From: Betaproteobacteria bacterium | GTDB taxonomy: Bacteria > Pseudomonadota > Gammaproteobacteria > Burkholderiales > Eutrophovitaceae | Assembly (NCBI GenBank): GCA_020346185.1 | Contig: CP070775.1 | Coordinates: forward strand, 2,437,234 to 2,474,010 | DNA length: 36,777 bases | Direction: 5' to 3' | Part shown: positions 1 to 10,908 of the stretch, one piece after another | Position numbering within the stretch: position 1 is the stretch's first letter | How the letters are laid out: the number at the start of each line of letters is the position of its first letter | Notes under the pieces: model-generated | Databases searched by the model: none | Told to the model about the DNA's origin: nothing | What the model saw: only the letters and a program-made list of their open reading frames with translations | Made by a program: the position numbers and the translations under genes

Positions 1-114
1 ATTGTGTGGGTATTTTATGCGTTGCAAAGGCAAGGTGTTAGGCTTGCTGGATTCGCGGAGTGCTCGTGGTGTTGGCGACTGGCATCACAAGTGAACAATT
101 AATGGGGAACAGCG

Positions 115-999
115 ATGAATCAACAGACCATCGGTTTTATTGGTCTCGGCGTGATGGGTGAGCCGATGTGCCGCAACTTGCGAACTCGCGGTGGCAATCG
201 TGTACTGGCCTTTGATATCAATCCGGAACCACTGAGGCGCCTCAACGAACACGGCGTTGCGACTGCAGGGAGTGCGGCGCAGGTTGTCAGCGAGAGCGAG
301 GTTGTATTCGTTTCGCTGCCGTCAGGCAAGGAACTGGAAGCTCTGGCACGTGGCAAGGATGGTTTGTTGGAACATGCTCGAAGCGGACAAATCATGATTG
401 ACCTGGGCACGTCGCCGGTTGCCTTGACGCGGGACCTGGCAGTCACATTCGGCGCAAAAGGTGTCGCTTATCTCGATGCACCAGTCGCGCGCACCCGTCA
501 GGCTGCCGAAAGTGGCACGCTGGCAGTCATGGTCGGTGGGGCGGCCGAAGTTTTGGAGAAAGTGCGGCCGTTGATGGAATGTTTTGCTTCGGAGATTACC
601 CACTGCGGGGATATCGGCAGTGGTCAGGTGACAAAAATTCTCAACAACATGGTGCTGTTCCAGACAGTGGTCGCCTTATCGGAAGCGCATGCCATTGCAC
701 AAGGTGCAGGCGTCGAGCCGGTGATGCTTTTTGATGCACTGTCCAAAGGCTCGGCGGACAGCTTTGCTTTACGTAATCACGGCATGAAGGCAATCATTCC
801 GCGCAAGTTCCCGGGACGTGCCTTTCCGGTGGAATATGCAATGAAGGATCTCGGCTACGCTCTGGAGTTGGCGAAAGATGGCGATGTTGACGCTGCAGGG
901 GCGCGTAACGTCCGCGATGTGTTCGAGAAAGCGATAGAAGCAGGGGCAGGGGAGCAGTACTTTCCAGTAGTTAGTCGGATACTCAACGGCGAAATCTAA
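115..999 (+). CDS. NAD(P)-dependent beta-hydroxyacid dehydrogenase (3-hydroxyisobutyrate dehydrogenase family)
   Basis: A 294-residue protein, the usual length of the beta-hydroxyacid dehydrogenase family, which oxidises 3-hydroxy acids or reduces the matching semialdehydes with NAD(P). The N-terminus shows the Rossmann motif GFIGLGVMG (residues 7-15). The catalytic lysine is K174, followed by N178, in the family pattern GxxxKxxxN. The usual substrate-binding stretch DAPVSGG is replaced by DAPVARTR (121-128), so the substrate is probably not plain 3-hydroxyisobutyrate. An Arg-Thr pair at this place resembles sulfolactaldehyde reductase YihU, from memory of that sequence. The ATG at 115 follows a G-rich stretch (AATGGGGAA). 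The gene stands alone on + and converges on the leftward biotin operon. The family is certain; the exact substrate is unknown. Confidence 0.88.
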   Translation: MNQQTIGFIGLGVMGEPMCRNLRTRGGNRVLAFDINPEPLRRLNEHGVATAGSAAQVVSESEVVFVSLPSGKELEALARGKDGLLEHARSGQIMIDLGTSPVALTRDLAVTFGAKGVAYLDAPVARTRQAAESGTLAVMVGGAAEVLEKVRPLMECFASEITHCGDIGSGQVTKILNNMVLFQTVVALSEAHAIAQGAGVEPVMLFDALSKGSADSFALRNHGMKAIIPRKFPGRAFPVEYAMKDLGYALELAKDGDVDAAGARNVRDVFEKAIEAGAGEQYFPVVSRILNGEI

Positions 1000-1142
1000 C
1001 AGACTGTTGAAAAACTACTGCGCGACCTTGATCCTGGCTTGCGCGGTGCTCGCAATCCTCATGTACTCTCTCTGTACACTCCGGTTGCTGCGCTCCTGAC
1101 GCACCAGGCTGAAGGCCGCTCGCAACGTTTTTTAACAGCCTG
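1000..1142. repeat. 143-bp near-perfect palindromic intergenic repeat
   Basis: The ends are imperfect inverted repeats: CAGACTGTTGAAAAAC at the left and, read on the other strand, CAGGCTGTTAAAAAAC at the right. The similarity continues inward through most of both arms (for example CCTTGATCCTGG against CCTTCAGCCTGG). The centre is the hairpin TGTAC-N7-GTACA (1062-1078), whose midpoint coincides with the midpoint of the element. It begins one base after the TAA of the dehydrogenase and ends directly before the TAG of the convergent membrane-protein gene. It looks like a MITE- or REP-type dispersed element and could act as a bidirectional terminator. No second copy was seen in the window. Confidence 0.75.
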
Positions 1143-1502
1143 CTAAAGCGGAGGGGTTCTCGGTACCAAAGTCAGGTTGAACAGGATCGCGAGCAGATTC
1201 ACACCGACAATCAACAGCAGGATTGCACGCGAATATTTGAACGACAATGCGGAGAACGCGCCGGCGGCGAAGATCTGCAATGACTTGCCAATCAGTACAC
1301 CGGGGACGATACCCAGGTTCAATGCCAGCCAGCGCACGACCATGTTTCTTTCCACCGCAATGCCGTATTGGGTCATGAACCTGTACGTCGTCACGAAGTC
1401 GAGAAATGCAGTCACCACCAGCATCGACCATAGAAGCCAGTGCTTCCTGAAAGAGTTCAGCAGGTTCGCTTTGAGCGGGATATCCTGGTCGAGTATGCGC
1501 AT
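1143..1502 (-). CDS. Small multi-pass membrane protein (DUF5658-like)
   Basis: A 119-residue protein of unknown function. I chose the ATG at 1502 because GAGGAG lies eight bases upstream; the frame is open further but that part reads as non-coding. After a short polar N-terminus there are about three hydrophobic segments: roughly residues 22-40 (HWLLWSMLVVTAFLDFVTT), 60-80, and 90-112. The arrangement with an acidic residue in the first helix resembles small DUF5658-type proteins, but this is a weak resemblance. It follows the PIN-domain gene by 19 bp on the same strand and is probably the last gene of the bioA-bioF-bioD transcript. Its stop codon touches the palindromic repeat. Confidence 0.7.
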   Translation of the reverse strand: MRILDQDIPLKANLLNSFRKHWLLWSMLVVTAFLDFVTTYRFMTQYGIAVERNMVVRWLALNLGIVPGVLIGKSLQIFAAGAFSALSFKYSRAILLLIVGVNLLAILFNLTLVPRTPPL

Positions 1503-1521
1503 ATTCAGAACTCCTCGGGCT

Positions 1522-1965
1522 TCAACCGCAGTCGATGCTCTCGGACGATGACCACTGGTCGGGTGTTGCGACACGATAGCTGTCGTTGCCGGATGTCTTG
1601 CGGCGGCGTTTCGAAAGCAGAGCATTGTCCTTGGTGATTAACCAGTCGGCTTCGCTGGCGGCGGCGAGCGCCAGGAATTTGATGTCGTCGGGATCAGAGC
1701 ACCAGGGAAGCTGCTCGGCGGGAGCGTAGCGCAGGTCATCAAGAAAAGTGCAGAGACGATCGGCTTTGCTGAGCATTTTGTGTTGAGCCGCTTTGTCCAG
1801 GCCGAAGCGATCGTAACCAAGCACGCATTCCAGCTCATCGCGGCAGGGCGCGTCGATCACAATTTCGATGGTGCGATTGTGTTTAGCCCGTTTCAGCGGG
1901 CTGACGCCCGGATCATCAAAGTGCAGCCAGTCGAGCCAGACATTGGAGTCGAGCACTAGTCGCAT
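1522..1965 (-). CDS. PIN-domain protein, putative ribonuclease
   Basis: A 147-residue PIN-domain protein of the type often annotated as the toxin of a toxin-antitoxin pair. PIN domains are Mg-dependent RNases with a cluster of acidic residues. The sequence shows MRLVLDSNVWLDWL at the N-terminus (D6 is the first conserved acidic residue), an acidic residue in DELECVLGY in the middle, and CSDPDDIKFLALA followed by ADWLITKD near the C-terminus, which together fit an intact active site. The start at 1965 is seven bases after the bioD stop, so translation is probably coupled. No antitoxin-like gene is next to it, so it may be a stand-alone nuclease. Its target is unknown. Confidence 0.75.
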   Translation of the reverse strand: MRLVLDSNVWLDWLHFDDPGVSPLKRAKHNRTIEIVIDAPCRDELECVLGYDRFGLDKAAQHKMLSKADRLCTFLDDLRYAPAEQLPWCSDPDDIKFLALAAASEADWLITKDNALLSKRRRKTSGNDSYRVATPDQWSSSESIDCG

Positions 1966-1972
1966 CGCGCCG

Positions 1973-2656
1973 TTACGCAACCAGTTCTTCGGGAAGGCGA
2001 AGACGTAAAGCGACCGTCTCCGGCTTCGGCTCGTCAAGATATTCGACGTAGCCGAGGCGTGGCATGTCGAGCAGTGAGTCGAGCGCCGCGATGTTTTGCT
2101 TGAGCCGTTCCATCTGTGGATCGATCTGGTTCGCAACCCAGCCGATGCATGTCAGCGCGCGCGCGCGGATGGCCTCGGCCGTGAGCAGGGCGTGATTTAT
2201 GCAGCCGAGACGCAGGCCGACCACCATCACCACTGGTAGTGCCAGCTTGGTGGCAAGGTCAGCGGTATCAAATCCGTTTGACAAGGGAACGCGAAAGCCG
2301 CCGACGCCCTCGACGACGACGATATCGGCCATGGCCGAGAGTTGCCGATAACAATCAGCAATACGGCTCGCGTCAATCTGTTCGTTCGCTTCTTCGGCGG
2401 CAATATGCGGAGCAATCGGTGGTGAAAAAAGATACGGATTGACAAGCGCCCCGTCGGCGGCGATGCTCGATGCAGAGACCAGTGCTTCGACGTCTTCATT
2501 GGTCTGTTGCCCGTTGACCTCGATTGCACCGGCGGCAACCGGCTTCATGCCGACTGCAGACAACTCATGCCTGCGGCAGGCGAGGAGCAAAGCGGTGCTG
2601 ATCAGCGTCTTGCCGATTTCGGTGTCAGTGCCAGTGACGAAACAGCCGCGTGCCAT
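1973..2656 (-). CDS. bioD: Dethiobiotin synthetase
   Basis: A cytoplasmic, ATP-dependent enzyme that closes the ureido ring of dethiobiotin from 7,8-diaminopelargonate and CO2, the penultimate step of biotin synthesis. The 227 residues match the family length. The P-loop is GTDTEIGKT (residues 9-17), and the typical KPVAAG and EGVGGFRVPL motifs are present. The gene starts eight bases after the bioF stop in the order bioA-bioF-bioD and is followed closely by the PIN-domain gene. No bioB, bioC or bioH lies in the window, so the first and last steps must be encoded elsewhere. Confidence 0.95.
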   Translation of the reverse strand: MARGCFVTGTDTEIGKTLISTALLLACRRHELSAVGMKPVAAGAIEVNGQQTNEDVEALVSASSIAADGALVNPYLFSPPIAPHIAAEEANEQIDASRIADCYRQLSAMADIVVVEGVGGFRVPLSNGFDTADLATKLALPVVMVVGLRLGCINHALLTAEAIRARALTCIGWVANQIDPQMERLKQNIAALDSLLDMPRLGYVEYLDEPKPETVALRLRLPEELVA

Positions 2657-2664
2657 GTGTGTCG

Positions 2665-3828
2665 CTAGTGTGCAGCGGATTCTGCGCGATGCAGCGCATC
2701 GATAAGACGATCGACATGCGCGTCAGTATGGGCGGCTGAGAAGGAAATGCGCAGCCGCGACGAGCCGGCTGGCACGGTCGGCGGGCGGATGGCCGGCGCC
2801 CATAGCCCCTCATTCATCAGCGTGTCGGCGACCCGCAGCGTTTCATCGTTGCTACCGATGATCAGCGGCTGGATAGCCGTTTGTGAATCGAGAAGTTGCC
2901 AACGACTCGTGTGCAGTGTTGTGCGAAACCGCTCGATGATGCGCTGCAAATGCGTGCGCCTCTGGTCGCCATGTTCGACAAGGTCGATGGCCTTGATGAG
3001 GGCCGCAGCAAGCGGCGGCGGCGCGGCGGTGGTGAAGATGTAGGTGCGCCCCTTCTGCAGCAGCCATTCGACCAGATTCGTCGAGCCGCCGACGAATGCA
3101 CCGGCTACGCCCGCCGACTTGCCCAGCGTGCCCACGTAAACGATGCGTGGCGATTCGATGCCAAAGTGCGACAAGGTTCCGCGGCCGTCGTCGCCGAGCA
3201 CGCCGAACCCGTGAGCATCGTCAATGACCAGCATCGCGTCGTGGCGTTCGCACAGTTCGAGCAGTTTGGCTACCGGCGCAATGTCGCCATCCATGCTGAA
3301 TACAGCGTCGGTCACAACCAACTTGCGAGGCGCACTGCTTTGGGCCATCTGGTTGGCCAGTGCAGCCACGTCGCAATGTGGATACTTATGAATTTCGGCG
3401 CGCGACAGTCGGCAGGCATCGATCAGCGATGCGTGGTTGAGTGCATCGGAGAACACGGCATCTCCCCTGCGGGCAAGCGCCGCTATCACTGCCATGTTGG
3501 CCATATAACCGGTGGAGAAAGTCAGGGTGCGCGCCAGGCCGGAGAATTCGGCAAGGCGCGTTTCGAGTTGCTCGTGTAAGCGGTGATGGCCGCTGATCAG
3601 ATGCGACGCGCCCGAGCCGACACCATGCTTTCGAGCCGCTGTGGCCAATGTCTCGGCGATCTCGGGCGCTGCAGCCAGACCCAGATAGTCGTTGCTGCAA
3701 AACGCCAGCACCGGTTTGCCATCGACGATGACTTCTGGGCCGCAGGCGGAGTCTGCGATTTTTCGACGCCGCAGTAGCGACTTTTCGCGTAGTGAGTCGA
3801 GTTCGAGTTCGAAATCGAAGGCGCTCAT
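2665..3828 (-). CDS. bioF: 8-amino-7-oxononanoate synthase
   Basis: A PLP enzyme that condenses pimeloyl-ACP (or pimeloyl-CoA) with alanine to give 8-amino-7-oxononanoate. From the ATG at 3828 the protein has 387 residues and begins MSAFDFELE, like other BioF proteins. A start at 3864 is possible but would overlap bioA by 35 bp. It carries CSNDYLGL (44-51), the PLP-contacting DDAHGFG (203-209), and the Schiff-base lysine K237 in GTLGKSAG. The start lies one base after the bioA TGA, so it is translationally coupled. Confidence 0.95.
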   Translation of the reverse strand: MSAFDFELELDSLREKSLLRRRKIADSACGPEVIVDGKPVLAFCSNDYLGLAAAPEIAETLATAARKHGVGSGASHLISGHHRLHEQLETRLAEFSGLARTLTFSTGYMANMAVIAALARRGDAVFSDALNHASLIDACRLSRAEIHKYPHCDVAALANQMAQSSAPRKLVVTDAVFSMDGDIAPVAKLLELCERHDAMLVIDDAHGFGVLGDDGRGTLSHFGIESPRIVYVGTLGKSAGVAGAFVGGSTNLVEWLLQKGRTYIFTTAAPPPLAAALIKAIDLVEHGDQRRTHLQRIIERFRTTLHTSRWQLLDSQTAIQPLIIGSNDETLRVADTLMNEGLWAPAIRPPTVPAGSSRLRISFSAAHTDAHVDRLIDALHRAESAAH

Positions 3829-3829
3829 C

Positions 3830-5173
3830 TCATGCCACGGTCTCACGCAGGGCGCGCCACGCACCGTTCACCATGTGTTCAATGTCGCCGTCGCTGAGCA
3901 CGTACGGCGGCATGAAGTAGACAGTATTGCTGATCGGCCTTAGCAACAAACCTTCTTCGAGTGCGGCAAGGTGGTAGCGACGGGAAAACAGCGGGTCGTC
4001 GGTGTCGACATCGAAGGCGGTGATCATGCCGGTCTGCCTGAGATGACTTACATCAGGATGCTCGTTGAAGACTTGCGCGGCTTCGAGGATTTTGCGGGCT
4101 CGTTCGCAATTGGCTGCAAGCACGTCGTCCCGTTCGAAAATATCCAGCACCGCAAGTGCCGCGCTGCACGCCAGCGCGTTGCCGGTGTAGGAATGCGAAT
4201 GCAGAAAACCGTGCGTGATCTCATCGGCGTAAAACGCTTGATAGATATCATTGCGACACAGCACAACGGACAATGGCAGATAACCGCCGGTGATGCCTTT
4301 GGACAGCGTCATCAGATCAGGTGCGACGCCGGCACCCTGGTGGGCAAAGAAACTGCCGGTCCGGCCGAATCCGACCGCGATTTCGTCCGCGATCATATGA
4401 ACTGAATGGCGATCGCATGCCGCGCGTACCAGACGCAGGTATACAGGGTCGTGCATTGCCATTCGGTTGGCACATTGCACCAGCGGCTCAACGATCACCG
4501 CAGCGGTCTGTGCTGCGTGCGTGTCAAGGTGCTGTTCAAGCGCCTGCGCGGCCCGAGCGGCGCAATCGGTAGTGGATTCTTCTTGTCTGGCATCGCGCCA
4601 GTCAGGACTTGGTACTGTACTGCTTTCCCTGAGTAATGGCGCGTAGGCATCGCGAAACAGGGCCACGTCAGATACCGAAAGGGCGCCAAGTGTTTCTCCA
4701 TGGTAGCCACCGCTCACCGTTACGAAGCGAATCTTGTCCGGCTGCCCGATATTGCGCCAGTAACGCATGCTCATTTTCAGCGCGATCTCTACTGCCGAAG
4801 AGCCATCCGAGGCGTAGAAACAGTGACCGAGCAGATTGTCAGTAAGCGCGCCGAGCCGCTCCGACAATGCCACCACCGGTTCGTGGGTGAAACCGGCAAG
4901 GATGACGTGCTCGAGCCGTTCGAGCTGATCACGCAGCGCGGCATTGATGGTTGGATTCGAGTGGCCGAACAGGTTGACCCACCATGAACTGATGCCGTCG
5001 AGATAACGGTGACCGTCGGCGTCGATCAGCCACGCACCTTCACCACGCGCGATTGGCAATGGCGGAAACGTCTCGTGCGTTTTCATCTGGGTGCACGGAT
5101 GCCACACGGAGGCGAGCGTGCGCTCGATCATCGAGCGGTTTAACGGCGATTTTTCGGATGGGCGCGACGCCAT
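3830..5173 (-). CDS. bioA: Adenosylmethionine-8-amino-7-oxononanoate aminotransferase
   Basis: A PLP class III aminotransferase that makes 7,8-diaminopelargonate, using S-adenosylmethionine as amino donor. It has 447 residues. Seen in the sequence are WHPCTQMK (24-31), the substrate-pocket DGISSWWVN (59-67), YHGETLGALS, IADE (261-264), and the PLP lysine K292 in LSKGITGGY. The SWW tryptophans are typical of BioA rather than other aminotransferases. It is the first gene of the leftward biotin operon. An ATG at codon 15 is an alternative start; neither has a strong ribosome binding site. No clear BirA operator palindrome was found upstream. Confidence 0.95.
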   Translation of the reverse strand: MASRPSEKSPLNRSMIERTLASVWHPCTQMKTHETFPPLPIARGEGAWLIDADGHRYLDGISSWWVNLFGHSNPTINAALRDQLERLEHVILAGFTHEPVVALSERLGALTDNLLGHCFYASDGSSAVEIALKMSMRYWRNIGQPDKIRFVTVSGGYHGETLGALSVSDVALFRDAYAPLLRESSTVPSPDWRDARQEESTTDCAARAAQALEQHLDTHAAQTAAVIVEPLVQCANRMAMHDPVYLRLVRAACDRHSVHMIADEIAVGFGRTGSFFAHQGAGVAPDLMTLSKGITGGYLPLSVVLCRNDIYQAFYADEITHGFLHSHSYTGNALACSAALAVLDIFERDDVLAANCERARKILEAAQVFNEHPDVSHLRQTGMITAFDVDTDDPLFSRRYHLAALEEGLLLRPISNTVYFMPPYVLSDGDIEHMVNGAWRALRETVA

Positions 5174-5278
5174 GGTTGCAACGCTAACAGAGACAAAGTG
5201 TTTCGACGCACAAGCCTACTACAGTGAGCTTGTCCGGCGCAGCAATACATTTGAAAAGTTCGGTTCAGAAAACTGCGC

Positions 5279-6076
5279 TCAGAAAGTTTCCCGCTCACCC
5301 AGATAACGCCACTGACCCGCCGGCAACTTGCCAAGTTTGACGCTGCCGATACGCACGCGCTTCAGTCCGGTCACTTTCAGGCCGACTTGCTCACACATGC
5401 GGCGAATCTGACGCTTGCGCCCTTCGCGCAGCACGAAGCGCAGCTGATCCTCGTTGAGCCATGATACTTTTGCAGGCTCGAGCGGCTTGCCGTCGAGCTT
5501 GAGGCCGTGATTGAGCAGCCGCATGTCCTTGTCGCTGAGATTTCCCTGAACACGTACCAAGTACTCTTTTTCTATGGCGGAATCCCGGCCAATCAGGCGC
5601 TTTGCAATCCGGCCATCCTGAGTCAGTACCAGCAGGCCGGTCGAATCGATATCGAGCCGGCCGGCGGGCGCGAGGCCTTTCAAATGCTGACGTACTAATC
5701 GCGTCTTCGAAGAATCCTGCGCGTAATGGTTACCCGGCGTGACAAGCGCAATTGCCGGTCGATATCCGCTCTCGGCTTGGCCCGATACGTATCCCATCGG
5801 TTTGTTAACCAGAATGGTTACTTTGTGAATTGCAGCTGTACGCTTGTCGAGCGTAATTCGCGCCGTCGGTGCGGCACGGGTACCCAGTTCCTGGACTCTT
5901 TGCCCGTCGACATAGACCCAGCCGCGTGAGATGTATTCGTCGGCTTCGCGGCGCGAGCACATGCCGCGTTCGGACATCAGCTTCGAGACGCGAACGCCTG
6001 CATCGGCCACGGAAGTCTTGACGCCACCGCCGCGAGGGCGCCCTGCATCAGATCCGCTTGCCGACGCTGCCGACAC
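5279..6076 (-). CDS. RsuA-family rRNA pseudouridine synthase (RluB/RluE/RluF type)
   Basis: A 265-residue enzyme that isomerises a uridine of 23S rRNA to pseudouridine. The N-terminus holds an S4 RNA-binding domain ([22 protein letters not shown] region, residues about 28-50). The catalytic aspartate lies in [12 protein letters not shown], and the C-terminus shows the family motif [11 protein letters not shown]. The first about 27 residues are low-complexity and poorly conserved. The start is a GTG two bases after the acnA stop, so the gene is probably coupled to acnA and is the last gene of the mdh-to-acnA arm. KPMGYVS and VTPGN hint at RluF (position 2604), but the subfamily is not certain. 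Confidence 0.85.
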   Translation of the reverse strand: MSAASASGSDAGRPRGGGVKTSVADAGVRVSKLMSERGMCSRREADEYISRGWVYVDGQRVQELGTRAAPTARITLDKRTAAIHKVTILVNKPMGYVSGQAESGYRPAIALVTPGNHYAQDSSKTRLVRQHLKGLAPAGRLDIDSTGLLVLTQDGRIAKRLIGRDSAIEKEYLVRVQGNLSDKDMRLLNHGLKLDGKPLEPAKVSWLNEDQLRFVLREGRKRQIRRMCEQVGLKVTGLKRVRIGSVKLGKLPAGQWRYLGERETF

Positions 6077-6078
6077 GC

Positions 6079-8781
<2,703 letters not shown>

Positions 8782-8847
8782 GGAGATGTCCTTATTGAAC
8801 AGTATCGGCGCCTGAACTGCGTTCTGCGCATACCGGTAACGTGCGTT

Positions 8848-9270
8848 TCACGAGCAGCTGCCGAGGTAACGCCCCTCGACGGTGGATTCGACTTCGGTTC
8901 GGCCGTACAACGGCGGCGAGTAGTTCTTGATGACTACGCCCTGATAAGCCGTTTCCAGATCGCCGCTCAACGTTCCGGTAGCGGTGACCGTGGAGTTGCC
9001 CTGCTTGCACACGGAACGGATGCTGATGCCTTGGGCGCCGGATTGCGTGCTGCTCTCCTCGCAGCCGCTTTGCGCAGCGCCGCCACCGGCCGCCGCAGCG
9101 ATGTCATCGCTGGCGGAATCGATGCAGATCTTGGAGGTAAAGGTGCTCTGGCCCTTGACCGTGACCGAGATTTCCCACTCACCCGATTTGCGTGCGCCAT
9201 CTCCGGCAGCGGCCAGGGCAGGGGCCGTGAGCAGAATTAACATGGCTGTCAGACGAAGTAAGTGTCGCAT
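8848..9270 (-). CDS. Exported DUF3617-like protein
   Basis: A 140-residue protein with a clear Sec signal peptide (MRHLLRLTAMLILLTAPALA, cleavage near residues 20-22). The mature part begins around GARKSGEWEISV and carries CIDSA and a GCEESS segment, which fits the DUF3617 family of small periplasmic proteins of unknown function. Four cysteines in the mature part could form two disulfides. The ATG at 9270 has AGAGGA upstream at a good distance. It lies between prpD and acnA on the same strand with gaps of 44 and 66 bp. A periplasmic protein here is odd; its role in propionate or TCA metabolism, if any, is unknown. Confidence 0.75.
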   Translation of the reverse strand: MRHLLRLTAMLILLTAPALAAAGDGARKSGEWEISVTVKGQSTFTSKICIDSASDDIAAAAGGGAAQSGCEESSTQSGAQGISIRSVCKQGNSTVTATGTLSGDLETAYQGVVIKNYSPPLYGRTEVESTVEGRYLGSCS

Positions 9271-9314
9271 CAGTTTCGTTCCTCTCGCAGTTTTACTCAG
9301 CAAGCATAGGCTTG

Positions 9315-10766
9315 TTAGATGATAAACATGTCGACGAATTCGTTCACCGGCGTCGCGGCCAGTTTGGTCGGCGTCATGCACAAGTCAAGGATTGCCTTTT
9401 GTTGTTTGGCCGGGAAGCTGCGCGCCAGGTTGGTCTTGAACTTCTCGACCAGCACCGGCATGCCCTCCTTGCGGCGGCGCTTGTGGCCGATGGGGTATTC
9501 GCAGACAAATTCGCCGAGCGACTTGCCATCCTTGAATTCGACCTTAAGTGCATTGGCAATCGAGCGCTTGCCCGGATCGTGATAGTCCTTGGTAAACTGT
9601 TTGTCCTCGACGCAAACAATCTTGTCACGCAGCTTGTCGATGCGCGGATCGCCCGCAACATCGTCTTCGTAGTCCGCTGCGGTAAGCCGCCCGAAGATGA
9701 TCGGCACCGCGACCATGTACTGGATGCAATGATCGCGGTCGGCAGGATTGTTGAGCGGCCCTTTCTTGTCGATGATCCGAATGCAGGCCTCGTGCGTGCG
9801 GATGGTGATCTTCTTGATGTCCTCGGGCTTGCGCCTGGCTTTCCTGAGTTGTTCGTGTATATCCATGGCGCACTCGACTGCTGTCTGCGAATGGAACTCG
9901 GCCGGGAAGGAAATCTTGAACAACACGTTCTCCATCACGTAGCTGCCATAGGGGCGCTGGAACTTGAACTGCTTGCCCTTGAACAGGACGTCGTAGAAAC
10001 CCCAGGTCTTGGCACTGAGCACCGACGGATAACCCATTTCACCGGTTCTGGTCATCAGTGCCAGGCGTACCGCGCGACTGGTCGCGTCGCCCGCTGCCCA
10101 GCTCTTGCGCGAGCCGGTATTCGGCGCATGACGGTAGGTGCGCAGCGACTGGCCGTCCACCCAGGCAAGCGATACAGCATCGATGATCTCTTCTTTGCTC
10201 AATCCAAGCATGTTGGCAACAACCGCAGTAGAGGCTACCTTGACCAGCACGACATGATCGAGGCCGACCTTGTTGAAGCTGTTCTCCAACGCGATGCAGC
10301 CCTGGATCTCGTGTGCCTTGATCATGCCGGTGAGAACATCCTGCATGGTCAGCGGCTTCTTGCCGGCTGCGACGGCATTGCGCGACAGCCAGTCGGCGGT
10401 GGCGAGAATGCCGCCAAGGTTGTCTGAAGGATGTCCCCATTCCGCGGCCAGCCAGGTGTCATTGAAGTCGAGCCAGCGGATCATGGCGCCGATGTTGAAG
10501 GCCGCCTGGACGGGATCGAGCTGGAACTGCGTACCGGGAACCCTGGCGCCGTTCGGTACAACGGTGCCGGGCACGATGGGCCCGAGCAGCTTGGTGCAAG
10601 CGGGATATTCGAGTGCTTCCAGCCCGCAACCGAGTGTGTCCATCAGACAGTAGCGAGCTGTTTCATATGCCTCCTTGCTGACAATTCTGCTTTTGGAGAC
10701 GTAGTTGGCAATATCGATCAGTACCTTGTCGGGCTTCGGGCGGACGTTGGAGATGCGTGCGGACAT
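9315..10766 (-). CDS. prpD: 2-methylcitrate dehydratase
   Basis: A cytoplasmic MmgE/PrpD-family enzyme without an iron-sulfur cluster that dehydrates 2-methylcitrate to 2-methyl-cis-aconitate. Its 483 residues equal the usual PrpD length. Typical segments are [14 protein letters not shown] (about 39-52), [18 protein letters not shown] and [13 protein letters not shown]. The start ATG has AGGAAAA upstream. It follows prpC after 142 bp, the widest gap in this arm, so it may also have its own promoter. Presence of PrpD, with no acnD/prpF in the window, points to the PrpD version of the methylcitrate cycle. Confidence 0.95.
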   Translation of the reverse strand: MSARISNVRPKPDKVLIDIANYVSKSRIVSKEAYETARYCLMDTLGCGLEALEYPACTKLLGPIVPGTVVPNGARVPGTQFQLDPVQAAFNIGAMIRWLDFNDTWLAAEWGHPSDNLGGILATADWLSRNAVAAGKKPLTMQDVLTGMIKAHEIQGCIALENSFNKVGLDHVVLVKVASTAVVANMLGLSKEEIIDAVSLAWVDGQSLRTYRHAPNTGSRKSWAAGDATSRAVRLALMTRTGEMGYPSVLSAKTWGFYDVLFKGKQFKFQRPYGSYVMENVLFKISFPAEFHSQTAVECAMDIHEQLRKARRKPEDIKKITIRTHEACIRIIDKKGPLNNPADRDHCIQYMVAVPIIFGRLTAADYEDDVAGDPRIDKLRDKIVCVEDKQFTKDYHDPGKRSIANALKVEFKDGKSLGEFVCEYPIGHKRRRKEGMPVLVEKFKTNLARSFPAKQQKAILDLCMTPTKLAATPVNEFVDMFII

Positions 10767-10863
10767 GAGCTGGTTTTTCCTGTTGAAACTGTGGTTGACA
10801 GTCTGATTGGCTGGACTGTAGCGGGCTCTAAACGTCGATAACGAAGTGACGAGCAGCTGAGTA

Positions 10864-10899
10864 ATTAAGTGGCGTGTTGGTTGTCACTGTTTACTTAAT
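10864..10899. promoter_or_regulatory. Inverted repeat between prpC and prpD
   Basis: ATTAAGT (10864-10870) and ACTTAAT (10893-10899) form a perfect 7-bp inverted repeat with a 22-base spacer in the AT-rich part of the 142-bp gap. It could be an operator or a processing hairpin. It lacks a GC-rich stem followed by T's, so it is not a good terminator. Support is weak. Confidence 0.25.
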
Positions 10900-10908
10900 C
10901 TCCCATTA

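Noticed and set aside
5174-5278. A BirA operator upstream of bioA
   Set aside because: The two half-sites of the known biotin operator could not be found in this 105-bp gap.
9312-10427. A 371-codon open frame on + opposite prpD
   Set aside because: The minus-strand PrpD is intact and full length; the + frame shows no known protein motif.
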